The notes under the pieces: model-generated
What the model was told of the DNA's origin: nothing
Databases searched by the model: none
Seen by the model: the letters and a program-made list of their open reading frames with translations, nothing else
Assembly: GCF_005491705.1 (NCBI RefSeq)
Contig: NZ_CP028092.1
Coordinates: 2,728,001-2,792,000 of the forward strand
Direction: 5' to 3'
Length of the DNA stretch: 64,000 nt
Source: Pontibacter sp. SGAir0037
GTDB lineage: Bacteria > Bacteroidota > Bacteroidia > Cytophagales > Hymenobacteraceae
Made by a program: the position numbers and the translations under genes
Shown here: in pieces, positions 23,801 through 32,448 of the stretch
How the letters are laid out: each line of letters opens with the position of its first letter
Numbering within the stretch: the first letter of the stretch is position 1

Positions 23801-24352
23801 GCACCAGGCCGGGTTGGCACCGGTTACATAAAAGCAATCTGCCAGCTCTATATCATCGTAGCAGACAGGCACGCTGTCTTCGCCCAAAGCCATTTTGTAG
23901 CCTGCCACGGCACTGCTCATGCAAAGCCTGGAATTTGTATCGATGTTGTTGCTCCCGATAAAGCCTTTCATGAGTTTGTTCACAACATAGTACTCCTCTG
24001 TCAGGCATTGTCCCGATACATAAAAGGCAACAGCGTCAGGCCCATACTTCTGGATAAAGGTTTTAAAAACAGCAGCCGTTCTTTGCAAGGCTTCTTCCCA
24101 CCCCACCCGTTGCAGCGGCATACTTTTGTTGTAGCGCATCTGCGGGTACAGCAGGCGATCAGACGTATCATTCACTGTATAGTGTAGGTTCATTCCTTTG
24201 CTGCACAGCATGCCCCTGTTTACAGGATGATGCTGGTTGCCCTCTACGGTTACAGTACCATTTTTCTCTTTTTTCACCACCACACCACAACCTACGCCGC
24301 AGTAGCAACAGGTGCTGGTAAAAGATTCTTTATGCAATTTGTTCGCAGGCAT
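20834..24352 (-). CDS. Assimilatory nitrate reductase fused to FAD reductase and BFD domain
   Basis: The 1172-residue protein joins two usual subunits. Residues 1-690 are a molybdopterin oxidoreductase of the NasA/NapA type, with the 4Fe-4S motif CCYCGVGCGVVV and a distant fourth Cys in GMLCSKG, and C-terminal dinucleotide-binding parts (TTGRIRDQWHTMSKTGKVNKL). From about 710 follows an NAD(P)H-dependent FAD oxidoreductase (RIVIVGAGAGAFGFV, then IVGGGLLGLEMA, and the FAD-binding DIFAIGEIAEF). The tail (about 1112-1165) is a BFD-like 2Fe-2S domain with CSCNNV and GCGSCRP. It would reduce nitrate to nitrite with electrons from NAD(P)H through FAD and Fe-S. The gene symbol is left open because it combines nasA and nasB/nasC functions. 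Confidence 0.88.
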   Translation of the reverse strand: MPANKLHKESFTSTCCYCGVGCGVVVKKEKNGTVTVEGNQHHPVNRGMLCSKGMNLHYTVNDTSDRLLYPQMRYNKSMPLQRVGWEEALQRTAAVFKTFIQKYGPDAVAFYVSGQCLTEEYYVVNKLMKGFIGSNNIDTNSRLCMSSAVAGYKMALGEDSVPVCYDDIELADCFYVTGANPAWCHPILWRRVEAHKTANPNVKVIVADPRATDSSALADLHLQLNPGTDITLNHAIGRILIENGDIDVAFISRHAEGFEKYKALVFEKSVAEAAEICGVPEEQLRLAAHYIGNAKGFISMWTMGLNQSSIGVSKNLSLLNLNLITGHIGKPGSGPFSLTGQPNAMGGREVGGLANLLAAHRNLNDSKHREEVQKFWGGTAIAAKPGLSATEMFEALHAGTLKAIWIICTNPLTSLPNVRVAEEGLRKAKFVVVQEISSKPETLQYADVILPAAAWAEKEGTMTNSERRISYLHKVLDPPGEALPDAEIICRFARQMGYQGFDFANAAAIYQEHARLTDGTNIDITGLNYEVLKEKGTVQWPYKTGEAGQGTARLFTDKVFYTPSAKAIIHPVPDEFRSEKPDQDYPLILTTGRIRDQWHTMSKTGKVNKLKKHISQAFLEMHPLDADLLGISNEDIVVVSSRRGDVRVKANVSSSIKKGVVFLPMHWGKILGSDLNRANNLTSDLVDPVSKEPDFKYCAVKVEKYKKPYQRIVIVGAGAGAFGFVKSYRELNQDDEITIFSKEDFPFYNRVMLPDYISGQQQWEQLVKMKDAEEPAYRIRLLRGVSVEKVDRERKFVTDSRGIRTDYDILIMATGSRAAVPKHVPNLPGIFTMRSRTDADNFKSHLPAKAHVVIVGGGLLGLEMAASLREIGTRVTIIQRISRFLDRQLDPLGSQLLQEEMMDQGCDLYFNDEVQLYYGRSRLTGVGLRSGRRIDCDAMIIAIGTVPNLELARECGLDCKRGVLVNERLQTSDPDIFAIGEIAEFEGVLYGITAAAEQQADIVARYLAGDIASHYTGSTFMNIIKIHGFDLCSIGIPECPDEEHYEEVVFIDKAKRYYKKCIIHQDRLVGAILIGDKSEFQEFRELISNKTELSEKRLQLLRSGSKAEPVIGKLVCSCNNVGSGNIKNKIAEGCTDFKQLCTATGAGTGCGSCRPEVKQILEESMKQEVVKV

Positions 24353-24492
24353 TTTTACTCAGGTTTGGTTGTGATACAGCTCAGGTAAAGGAGCATTTCT
24401 ATACAGGCACCAGAGGCTGGGGTTTTGCGGAAGTACAACTGCCCCCTCTTTTTAACTCTCTAACTTTTTAACTTTCTACCTCCCAAGCTCTC

Positions 24493-25860
24493 TCAGCTTT
24501 CCACCGCTTCCTCAGCATACACTTTCACAGGAGCTGGCCTATTATCCTTCTCAGCCAGTAGCGCCTTCATTTCCAGCCTGGCTTCTTGTTCCATTTCGGG
24601 AGAAAAGCGCACGAGCAGAGCAAGCACAGAGGTAGCAGCTACCACCAGGCCAATAATAAAGAGGGCTTCGGGATAAGAAAGGCTTTCCACTTTAAAGAGG
24701 AAACCCGCCGCTACTGCTCCGGCATTTCCGCCTGCTCCAACCACACCCGCCACGGCTCCCATTGCTTTTTTATTGATGAAAGGAACAACCGAGAAAGTAG
24801 CTCCCTCCGACATCTGCACGAACAGACTGAAAACGATCAGCGCCATAATGGAAAGCGGCAGCATGGTCATTTGCGAAAACAGCACCAGGGCCAGCCCTTC
24901 TACCAGAATAACAGCGCCTAAAAACCACACTCTACCGGCCAGGCCCCAACGCATTCCGGCCCTGTCGCCGAAAAAGCCTCCCAGTGTTCTGGCGAAGATA
25001 TTCATCAACCCGAACAAACCTGCTATCAGACCGGCTGTTTCGAGGCTTAACGCAAAGTTATCGTGGTAGTAAATGGCCGCAATATTATTGATAGTAAGCT
25101 CAATTCCGAAGCAGGCGCCATACAGCACAAAAAGCGCCCACACCCGGTAATCGGCAACCGCTTTCCAAAAAGGAACTTTATCTTTTTTCCGGAAGCCTTC
25201 AGTTCCTGCCAGATCAGCCTTGTTACCACCCGGGTAGTCGGTGGTACAGTAGTAGTAGGCGATCCCACAAAGGATCATTAAGACACCTGGCACGACCATA
25301 GCATAGCGCCAGGCCTGTGCGTCTACAAAGCCCAAACCCACAAAGCCGGCAAAAATCAATGGCATCACCATTTGCGTGATACCACCACCCAGATTACCCC
25401 AGCCTGCTGTTGTTGCATTCGCGGTGCCTACCACATTTGGGGCAAACATGGCAGTGGTGTGGTACTGTGTAATTACAAACGAAGCACCGATTACCCCTAT
25501 CGCCAGGCGGAAAAGCAGAAAAGATTCATAGTTGTTGCTAAACCCGATACAGATAACAGGTAATGATCCCAATAACAGAATCAGGGTATAACTGATACGG
25601 GGACCTATCTTATCGCATAGCCAGCCTATCGCCAGGCGGGCCAGAATAGTAATAGCCACCGAAGAAATAATAATGTTGCCAATCTCAGATTTGGAAAGAT
25701 GCAGTTCTTCCCGTACAACTGCCATTAGCGGAGCAATGCCAAACCAACCAAAGAAGCAGAGGAAAAACGCCAGCCAGGAAAGATGGAACGTACGCATCTG
25801 AATGGTTTTCAGGCTAAAAAGATTAATCGAAGTTGCCTTGCCGTTTGAAACTTTCATCAT
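24493..25860 (-). CDS. narK: Nitrate/nitrite transporter of the NNP (NarK) family
   Basis: The 455-residue membrane protein has twelve predicted membrane segments and the NNP signatures: the first nitrate-binding helix with Arg in LARLAIGWLCDKIGPR, and the nitrate signature GWGNLGGGITQMV near 153-165. It imports nitrate for the reductase next door. Start codons at 25860 and 25857 are both ATG. It is on the minus strand between moaCB and nasA. NasA-type and NarK-type transporters are hard to tell apart by sequence, so the symbol is approximate. Confidence 0.87.
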   Translation of the reverse strand: MMKVSNGKATSINLFSLKTIQMRTFHLSWLAFFLCFFGWFGIAPLMAVVREELHLSKSEIGNIIISSVAITILARLAIGWLCDKIGPRISYTLILLLGSLPVICIGFSNNYESFLLFRLAIGVIGASFVITQYHTTAMFAPNVVGTANATTAGWGNLGGGITQMVMPLIFAGFVGLGFVDAQAWRYAMVVPGVLMILCGIAYYYCTTDYPGGNKADLAGTEGFRKKDKVPFWKAVADYRVWALFVLYGACFGIELTINNIAAIYYHDNFALSLETAGLIAGLFGLMNIFARTLGGFFGDRAGMRWGLAGRVWFLGAVILVEGLALVLFSQMTMLPLSIMALIVFSLFVQMSEGATFSVVPFINKKAMGAVAGVVGAGGNAGAVAAGFLFKVESLSYPEALFIIGLVVAATSVLALLVRFSPEMEQEARLEMKALLAEKDNRPAPVKVYAEEAVES

Positions 25861-26169
25861 GATGTGATCTGGTTTTAGGTTATTTGAGGTTTAAATAATT
25901 TAGTCTGTCACAAGTATCTGCTGCAGATACAAGAAGGAGAAGCTGGAGATTCTGCTTTAATCCTGCTCAGCTCATTAAAACCGGAAGCAGGAATAAATTT
26001 AAGGTTACCCCCCTGGGCAGTACATGTGCATTGCCCAACGAATGGATTTAAAGAAGTAGGATACCGCCAGCTTTTCCTGCAACCTGTTCGTGTCGCAGAA
26101 CAAATTCAAAAACCCTCCACCTGATGAACAGTTCACCTGAGCAGTGAAACCGGGCACGGTTTACAGCGG
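25861..26169. other. Intergenic region between moaCB and narK
   Basis: This 309-bp gap has one inverted repeat, TGGGCA (26014-26019) and TGCCCA (26032-26037) with a 12-nt loop and no T-run, which is weak as a terminator. Nothing else is supported; a frame reaching into moaCB from here is a shadow. Confidence 0.3.
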
Positions 26170-27105
26170 CTAGTGTCCTCCGCCCTTCATCATCTTGCGG
26201 GCATGAAATACAGCTGGCAGTATGGCTTCTAAAGACTCCCGGACACCATTCGAGCTGCCCGGTAAGGTTACAACCAGGGTATGTCCTATGGCCCCTGCCA
26301 CACCACGGCTCATCATGGCAAGTGGCGTACGCATTTGCCCGTGTACCCGTATAGCTTCTGCTATACCATCGGCATCTCTTTCCAGCATTTCCTTTACAGC
26401 ACTTACCGTATTGTCCCGGGGGCCTAAACCGGTACCGCCTGTCGTAAAAATGAACTGAACATCTTCCTCCACCCACTTCTTGATTTGCTGCTGTATCTGC
26501 GCTTTATCGTCGGGCAAAACGAGGTAATGCTTTACTTCCGCATTCACCTCTTCCAGCATCTGCATGATTATTTTGCCGCTGTTGTCTTCACGCTCACCGG
26601 CAGCAGTAGAATCGGAGCATACCAGCACGGCACATACAGGCGGTGTATTAAAATACTTTTTCTTTTTCTGCTCCAGCGCCCTCAGCTGTCCGATTTCCAG
26701 CTGTGCATCAACTGTCTTCAGCAGGTCAAACAGCTCCAGGGCTGCTACCGACACCGCAGTAAGTACTTCTGTTTCTATTCCTGCACGCCCTATGGCCTTG
26801 CCCACTGCCTTTATCAGAATCCCGCTTCGCTGCAGCACCCCTTCTTCCAGTATACCCTTATGCAGCTCTTCCTGTAGCGTTTCGAACTCCAGTTGCAGGC
26901 TGTCGAGCTGTATGGCATGGCGTTGTGGCAGTAGTTGCGGGGTAGCTTTTGCACCTATAAAACCTGCCGCTCTGGCTAAGCTAAAAGGACTACCACCAGG
27001 CAACCCTCCTTGCTCCAGGAGTGCAATAGTTTCTGCGGTACAGAACACTACGCCAATGGCTTGTGCTGTTTGCAAGGCAGTAGATTGAGACGTTAAATCG
27101 TGCAT
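26170..27105 (-). CDS. moaCB: Fused MoaC-MoaB molybdenum cofactor protein with a divergent MoaC half
   Basis: Residues 1-150 are MoaC-like (pterin ring closure to cPMP) and residues 160-311 are MoaB/MogA-like (adenylation of molybdopterin; TTGGTGLGPRDNT near 223-235, then SRGVAGAIGHTLVVTLPGS). The fusion is known in Bacteroidota. The MoaC half departs from the family: where the family has K-G-D before the A-R-x-A-G block this protein has G-G-S (PGGSPFSLARAAG), and the C-H-P block reads LLPQRHAIQL. The conserved Glu, Asp and Lys near TEVLTAVSVAALELFDLLKT remain. The MoaC activity is therefore uncertain. No moaA is in the window. Confidence 0.85.
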   Translation of the reverse strand: MHDLTSQSTALQTAQAIGVVFCTAETIALLEQGGLPGGSPFSLARAAGFIGAKATPQLLPQRHAIQLDSLQLEFETLQEELHKGILEEGVLQRSGILIKAVGKAIGRAGIETEVLTAVSVAALELFDLLKTVDAQLEIGQLRALEQKKKKYFNTPPVCAVLVCSDSTAAGEREDNSGKIIMQMLEEVNAEVKHYLVLPDDKAQIQQQIKKWVEEDVQFIFTTGGTGLGPRDNTVSAVKEMLERDADGIAEAIRVHGQMRTPLAMMSRGVAGAIGHTLVVTLPGSSNGVRESLEAILPAVFHARKMMKGGGH

Positions 27106-27167
27106 GAGTTCCTGTTTAGTAATAACCTGTTTCTTTTCTGCCAGCTAAAGTAGCAGAAATGTTATTA

Positions 27168-27521
27168 CTATATGCCAATGTATACTTCATCTCCTACTAC
27201 TTTTACCGGGTAGGTTTTAATCTGATAATCTTCCCCCGACAAGCATTCGCCGGAAAGCAGCGAGAAGGTTTTCTTATGAAAAGGGCAGGCTACTTTCGGT
27301 TCGCAGGTGTCGCCGGAGCTGCCAATCATGCCCCGCGAAAGCACCATCTGCTGCTTATGCGGACATAGATTCTGTGTAGCATACCATGTTCCGCGCCTGC
27401 TAAAATTATAGATGGCGATCTGCTCATCGTTATGTTTTACACAAGCACCGCCATTCTCAGGCACATCGTCTGTCTTACAGACAAGTACCCAGTCTACGGA
27501 TGTTAAAACTTCTACTTCCAT
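27168..27521 (-). CDS. nirD: Nitrite reductase small subunit NirD (Rieske-type)
   Basis: The 117-residue protein has the Rieske-like ferredoxin fold with NLCPHKQQMVLSRGM and VACPFHKKTFSLLSGECLSG; the two His and two Cys of a 2Fe-2S Rieske site (C-P-H and C-P-F-H) are present, whereas many NirD proteins have lost them. It pairs with NirB, 73 bp upstream on the same strand. Confidence 0.9.
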   Translation of the reverse strand: MEVEVLTSVDWVLVCKTDDVPENGGACVKHNDEQIAIYNFSRRGTWYATQNLCPHKQQMVLSRGMIGSSGDTCEPKVACPFHKKTFSLLSGECLSGEDYQIKTYPVKVVGDEVYIGI

Positions 27522-27594
27522 AATTGTTTCTGATTTAAAACTTTATAGAATCTGGTTATTTACTACCTTCTAATTTATCACTTGGCGCAGCTAA

Positions 27595-30096
27595 TTACCA
27601 CTCCGTTGCTTTTACCTGTTCCCGCATCAATTCAAACTTCACGTTCGGATCCTTTTCGCGGGGAGCATTCACAAAGTGTACAAAACGCTTCCGCAGCTCC
27701 GGGTTCTGCACCACCTCTTTCCACTCGCAATGGTAGTTGTTAATAAGCAGTTGCATTTCCTTCTCCAGTTGCTCACTTATACCTAAGCTGTCGTTTATGA
27801 TTACATTTTTAAGGTAGCTCATGCCGCCTTCCATTTTATTGAGCCAGGTGGCGGTACGGGTAAGGGCATCAGCTGTTTTAATATAGAACATCAGGAACCT
27901 GTCGAGGTATTTAAGGCAAGTATCTTTATCAATGTCAGAGGCTAACAATTGCGCATGCTGCGGCTTGGAGCCACCATTTCCACACACGTACAGGTTCCAG
28001 CCCTTGTCGGTGGCTATTATGCCAAAGTCTTTCGATTGTGCTTCGGCACACTCTCTTATGCAGCCGCTTACACCTCCTTTGATTTTATGCGGAGCACGGA
28101 TGCCTTTATAACGATCTTCTACCTCAATGGCAAAGGAAACGCTGTCGTGCAGGCCGAAGCGGCACCAGGTGCTGCCCACGCAGCTTTTCACAGTCCGCAG
28201 GGCTTTGCCATAGGCATGCCCGCTCTCAAATCCGGCCTCAATCAGCTCTTCCCAGATGTCGGGCAGGTCGCTTAAATGCGCCCCAAACATATCAATTCTT
28301 TGCCCGCCTGTTATCTTGGTATAGAGGCCGTATTTCTTGGCTACCTGCCCGATCACAATCAGTTTATCCGGTGTTATTTCCCCTCCCGGTATGCGCGGCA
28401 CCACCGAATATGTACCGCCTTTCTGTATGTTGGCCAGGTAACGGTCATTGCTATCCTGGATGGTTTGCTGCCTTACAATCACATCGTTCCAGAGGCTGGA
28501 GAGGATACTGGCTACAGCAGGTTTGCATACCTCACAGCCATCCCCTTTCCCGAATACATCCAGGGCTTCATCATATGTTATAATGCTATTCAGCTTTAAC
28601 AGATCAAATAACTCCTGTCTTGAAAAATCGAAGTGTTCGCAAATTGTATTCTTGATATAGGAACCGTTTGCTTTCAGGGTATCGTTTAGGAGATCCTTCA
28701 CCAGAGGCACACATCCCCCACAGCAGGTACCCGCTTTGGTATGCTTTTTAATCTCCTCCAGGTTGGTAGCACCTCCCTCTGTTACAGCTGCGCAGATGGC
28801 ACCTTTCGAAACAGCTTCACAGGAGCAGATCAGGGCCTCATCCGGAAGGCTCATAACGCCTGCACCACCGGCAAACTCCCCTCCCCTTGCTCCTAACACC
28901 AAGTCTTCTGGGTTAGGGGGAAGCACAAGTTTGTTGTTGACCGTCTGCAACAGCATATTATAGGCTTCTGCTTCGCCTATCAGTACACCTCCCAACAAGT
29001 ATTTGCCGTCGTTGGAAATATTAATGCGCTTATAAACACCTTTGTGCCTGTCTTCGAAAACAATAGACCTGCTATCGGGTTCCGACACAAACGGATCACC
29101 AAAGCTGGCAACGTCCACACCAATCAGTTTCAGTTTAGTGCTCATGTCGTAACCGGTAAAATTCCGCTTACCTGCACATATGGTAGTAGCCGCCACTTCT
29201 GCCATATCATAGCCCGGCGCCACCAGTCCATAGATCATCCCATCATACAAAGCACACTCACCTATCGCAAAAATGTGCTTATCACTGGTCTGCATCTTCT
29301 CATTTACCACAATGCCGCCACGTAAGCCCGTCTCCAATCCTGCCAGCTTTGCCAGCTCGTCGCGTGGTCTGATGCCAGCCGATATTACCAGCATATCCAC
29401 CTCCAGCAAAGTATCATCGGTAAACTGCAGCCCGGTAATCTTATTTTCTCCTGCTATACACTTAGTGCTTTTCTGAAGGTGCATTTGCAGGCCAAGCGCC
29501 TCCAGCTTTGCCTGCAGCATGGCACTGCCCGCCGAGTCGATCTGGCGTGGCATCAGGCGAGGGGCAAACTCCACCACATGCGCTTCCTGTATTCCTAAAT
29601 CAAGTAATGCCTTGGCGGCTTCCAGTCCTAGAAGTCCTCCTCCCAGCACAGCTCCATTCTTAGCCGACCCGGCATATTTCTGTATCATTTCCAGATCTTC
29701 AATGGTACGGTACACAAAAACACCGTCTTTTTCCACTCCAGGTATATCAGGCACAAAGGCAGCGGAACCAGTCGCAAACACCAGGTAATCGTAGGGCTGG
29801 ACTACTCCTTTTAAAGAGTGCACCATTTTTTCTGTTCTGTTTATCTCCTGCACGGTATCTCCCAGGTAAAGCGTGATGCCTTTTTCCTGGTACCAGTTTT
29901 CTGAAGAAAGTGAGAGATCTTCCGCAGACTTGCCATTAAAATACTCGCTTAAATGCACGCGGTCGTAAGCCCGGCGAGGCTCTTCTCCAAAAACCACAAT
30001 GTTAAAGTCAGCTGTTCTGGCGGTTAGTTTTTCACAAAACTTATATCCTACCATGCCATTTCCTATAACAACTATTGTCTGACGGTGCTGTGCCAT
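27595..30096 (-). CDS. nirB: NADH-dependent nitrite reductase large subunit NirB
   Basis: NirB reduces nitrite to ammonium in the cytosol. The 833-residue protein has an N-terminal FAD/NAD(P) domain (IVVIGNGMVGYKFCEKL), two BFD-type 2Fe-2S domains (CSCEAVSKGAICAAV and CEVCKPAVASIL regions, about 415-535), a ferredoxin-like half domain and the siroheme/4Fe-4S domain with CVGSTWCRFGLHDS (C-x5-C, near 635) and SGCIRECAEA (C-x3-C, near 679). It is the first gene of the minus-strand cluster and faces the 767-bp regulatory region shared with cobA. Confidence 0.95.
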   Translation of the reverse strand: MAQHRQTIVVIGNGMVGYKFCEKLTARTADFNIVVFGEEPRRAYDRVHLSEYFNGKSAEDLSLSSENWYQEKGITLYLGDTVQEINRTEKMVHSLKGVVQPYDYLVFATGSAAFVPDIPGVEKDGVFVYRTIEDLEMIQKYAGSAKNGAVLGGGLLGLEAAKALLDLGIQEAHVVEFAPRLMPRQIDSAGSAMLQAKLEALGLQMHLQKSTKCIAGENKITGLQFTDDTLLEVDMLVISAGIRPRDELAKLAGLETGLRGGIVVNEKMQTSDKHIFAIGECALYDGMIYGLVAPGYDMAEVAATTICAGKRNFTGYDMSTKLKLIGVDVASFGDPFVSEPDSRSIVFEDRHKGVYKRINISNDGKYLLGGVLIGEAEAYNMLLQTVNNKLVLPPNPEDLVLGARGGEFAGGAGVMSLPDEALICSCEAVSKGAICAAVTEGGATNLEEIKKHTKAGTCCGGCVPLVKDLLNDTLKANGSYIKNTICEHFDFSRQELFDLLKLNSIITYDEALDVFGKGDGCEVCKPAVASILSSLWNDVIVRQQTIQDSNDRYLANIQKGGTYSVVPRIPGGEITPDKLIVIGQVAKKYGLYTKITGGQRIDMFGAHLSDLPDIWEELIEAGFESGHAYGKALRTVKSCVGSTWCRFGLHDSVSFAIEVEDRYKGIRAPHKIKGGVSGCIRECAEAQSKDFGIIATDKGWNLYVCGNGGSKPQHAQLLASDIDKDTCLKYLDRFLMFYIKTADALTRTATWLNKMEGGMSYLKNVIINDSLGISEQLEKEMQLLINNYHCEWKEVVQNPELRKRFVHFVNAPREKDPNVKFELMREQVKATEW

Positions 30097-30863
30097 AATT
30101 ATAAATACTTAATGTTAATCTATTCTTTAAATAACTCCAGCAGAACCTACTACAATATACCCTGCTTTAACCTAGCTTTCTTCGAACAATACAAAACCTG
30201 TTAGTATGCACTCACTCTTAAAGGCTCTTAATTTACTTATGGCATTTTTGCACTTTAAACAGCATATATACCTAATGTTAAAATTATCATTTTAAGTAAT
30301 GCCCCTATATATTTCAGGGGTTATTACTTAATTTTACCATAAACATAATAGACACACCCTACAATAGCAAGGGGGGTATGTTAATTTTTTACGTATTTAA
30401 TTATCAATTCGATATCAAAACATATACCCACTTAACTATTTTATAAATATATTTCAACTGTTGCTTTTCAAACACATACTTAAGTAATTTTACTTTATCT
30501 GTTAAAAATGCTTGGAACTGGCTTTTAACTAATTTTTATATTCTTAACTTATTAGCTCCTGCTTGAAAAATTTATATCAGAAAAAAAGTGCAGGCAAAAA
30601 CCCATTAATAGCTTATGTGCAGAATGAACGGGAAAGGAATCTGAACAATATATGTTATTGTCAGCAACTGCACTGCCGGCAGTCAGAGCTATCATTTTAG
30701 GTTGTGCCCTCTGTGCTCTTGTATGCGAAGCGATGTAATATGAACTGCCAACAGACTGTACGCTGGTCTGTAAGCAACAGTAAACCAGCACAAATAGGCA
30801 GCCGGGAGTAAATAAAGAGCAGAGCAGGTATTATTTTTAAAATTAATAAACTATTTATGCAGT
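30097..30863. promoter_or_regulatory. Divergent control region between nirB and cobA, with a strong hairpin
   Basis: This 767-bp A+T-rich gap separates the nitrite/nitrate operon from cobA. AAGTAAT-g-CCCC (30294-30305) pairs with GGGG-tt-ATTACTT (30317-30329), giving a long hairpin about 200 bp upstream of nirB. A perfect TACTTAAGTA lies at 30477-30486, and related TACTTAA or TTAAGTA copies occur at about 30112, 30292 and 30325. Together they look like repeated regulator sites for nitrate or oxygen control. The regulator is not in the window. No gene in the gap is supported. Confidence 0.45.
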
Positions 30864-31607
30864 ATGTCTGACAAAAAAACGAACCCAACCCTCTATGTAG
30901 TGGGAGCGGGACCAGGCGATCCTGAACTTATTACGGTAAAAGCATACAAGGTTTTGCAGCAGGCGGATGTGGTGCTGTACGACAACCTTGCCAACAAAGA
31001 ATTACTAAACCTGACACGCGAGGACTGCGAGAAGGTATATGTCGGGAAACATCCTTATGGCTCCTACACACCACAGGAAACCATTCATGAGCTGATCAAA
31101 GAAAAGGCACAAACCAAAGGTGTAATAGTAAGGCTGAAAGGTGGTGACCCGTTTATCTTTGGCCGTGGATTCGAGGAAATACTGTTTGCCAGGGAACACG
31201 GCATCAACACGCAGTATATACCAGGCATTACTAGCATGCAGGCAAGCGGATTTGAGGATATTCCTTTAACACACCGCGCCGTGAGTGAAGGAATTTGGGT
31301 TTTAACAGGCACTAAGAAAGACGGTTCACTTTCAGATGATCTGCGCCTGGCAATGCAGAGCAATGCTACGGTGGTTATTTACATGGGTATGAAAAAAGCG
31401 GCAGAAATTGCCTATACGTATATAGAAGCCGGCAACGGACATATACCTGCGGCCATTATTCAGCATGCTTCGCTCCCACACCGCAAATCGGCTATAGGTG
31501 TGGTAAAGGATTTACCTGAAATGATACAGACAAACGGGCTTACTCACCCTGCTATTATCATGATTGGCTGGGTAATAGCCGTAGCGCAGGGCGAAGCAAG
31601 AAGCTAA
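30864..31607 (+). CDS. cobA: Uroporphyrinogen-III C-methyltransferase CobA/SUMT
   Basis: The enzyme makes precorrin-2, the precursor of siroheme used by NirB. The 247-residue protein has the SAM-dependent tetrapyrrole methyltransferase signatures YVVGAGPGDPELITVKAYKVL near the start, VVRLKGGDPFIFGRGFEE near 92-109, and PGITSMQASG. It covers only the methyltransferase domain (no CysG fusion). It is divergent from nirB across a long regulatory region and ends 4 bp into a convergent lipoprotein gene. Confidence 0.93.
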   Translation: MSDKKTNPTLYVVGAGPGDPELITVKAYKVLQQADVVLYDNLANKELLNLTREDCEKVYVGKHPYGSYTPQETIHELIKEKAQTKGVIVRLKGGDPFIFGRGFEEILFAREHGINTQYIPGITSMQASGFEDIPLTHRAVSEGIWVLTGTKKDGSLSDDLRLAMQSNATVVIYMGMKKAAEIAYTYIEAGNGHIPAAIIQHASLPHRKSAIGVVKDLPEMIQTNGLTHPAIIMIGWVIAVAQGEARS

Positions 31608-32146
31608 GGAATCCGGCTCATCAGCTTCTCCACGCCTTTCGAGATACGCGCCTGGATATCTTCAGGATCTTTTGGCACTACAGCTTCAGCGGTTCCCTGC
31701 CAGACCAGTGCCTCACGCTCCCGGTCAACCAGGTGCAGCGACAAGGTTCCTTCCCGATAACGCCCCACTTCTACCTCGCGGCTTCTCCAGGTATAACGGC
31801 GCTGCCCGATGTACGTAGGCGGATCCGAAATAAGATTAGTTTCCCGGGTCTGCACTTCTTCTGCCACCACGACACCTATATTTATACGCAGATCCGGTTC
31901 CGTAGCATTTTCTGCAAGGCCCCGAGCTGCCAGCTGCCTGCTGATCTCCTGCTTTAGATACTCCAGCTGAGGCCCATAATTTGTTCCAAGGGCATCTCCA
32001 CTGGCATCTACCTCATAAAAGCCAAATGTCTGGTAATTGCCCAGGCTAAAATTTTCGGATGCCTCTGTGTTCAGAATAGTAACAGGCGAACAGGCTAGTG
32101 CCACCAAGGCAAGCAGGCAACACCAGATGATAGCTATATTTTTCAT
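31604..32146 (-). CDS. DUF4136 lipoprotein
   Basis: The 180-residue protein begins with a lipoprotein signal (MKNIAIIWCCLLALVALACS, lipobox ALAC) and continues with the DUF4136 pattern: FSLGNYQTFGFYEVD, EISRQLAARGLAENATEPDLRINI, and a region YREGTLSLHLVDREREALVWQGTAE. Members are periplasmic or outer-membrane lipoproteins of unknown role. It overlaps the 3' end of cobA by 4 bp. Confidence 0.85.
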   Translation of the reverse strand: MKNIAIIWCCLLALVALACSPVTILNTEASENFSLGNYQTFGFYEVDASGDALGTNYGPQLEYLKQEISRQLAARGLAENATEPDLRINIGVVVAEEVQTRETNLISDPPTYIGQRRYTWRSREVEVGRYREGTLSLHLVDREREALVWQGTAEAVVPKDPEDIQARISKGVEKLMSRIP

Positions 32147-32448
32147 TTATAAAGCGTATTTAATCCTATTTAGAAAAAAGCCGGTAGCTTTCTGCTTTAG
32201 CATTTATGGTTACGCACAGGGTGGTTTTGTGTTATTTATCGGCAGGAAAACATACATTACCAGCACTATCCGGATATAGGATAATATCTATAAACATATA
32301 TAACACAGGACAAAATCAGCATGCATTTGGAATTCACTTAGTACAAAACTTTCCACTTCGTACAAATTGTGCTAAATTCACGTGGAATTTAAAGCATTTT
32401 TAATTTCAGGAAAAAACATCTTTCTAAAAAGCCTCGTTAGGCCAACTC
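32147..32448. other. Divergent intergenic region upstream of the Rsb operon
   Basis: A 302-bp A+T-rich gap with the start regions of the DUF4136 gene and the rsbR operon. No TAnnTTTG box with a partner -33 element and no repeat was found. Confidence 0.25.

Noticed and set aside
26014..26037. Terminator after moaCB
   Set aside because: Only a 6-bp stem with a 12-nt loop and no T-run; kept as a remark only.
26048..26476. 142-codon open frame on the minus strand
   Set aside because: It overlaps the 5-prime-distal half of moaCB in another frame and has a Cys/Gly/Arg-rich composition typical of shadow frames.
30552..30888. Two minus-strand frames in the nirB-cobA gap
   Set aside because: Cys/Ser-rich shadow-like sequences without start context; the gap is better read as regulatory.
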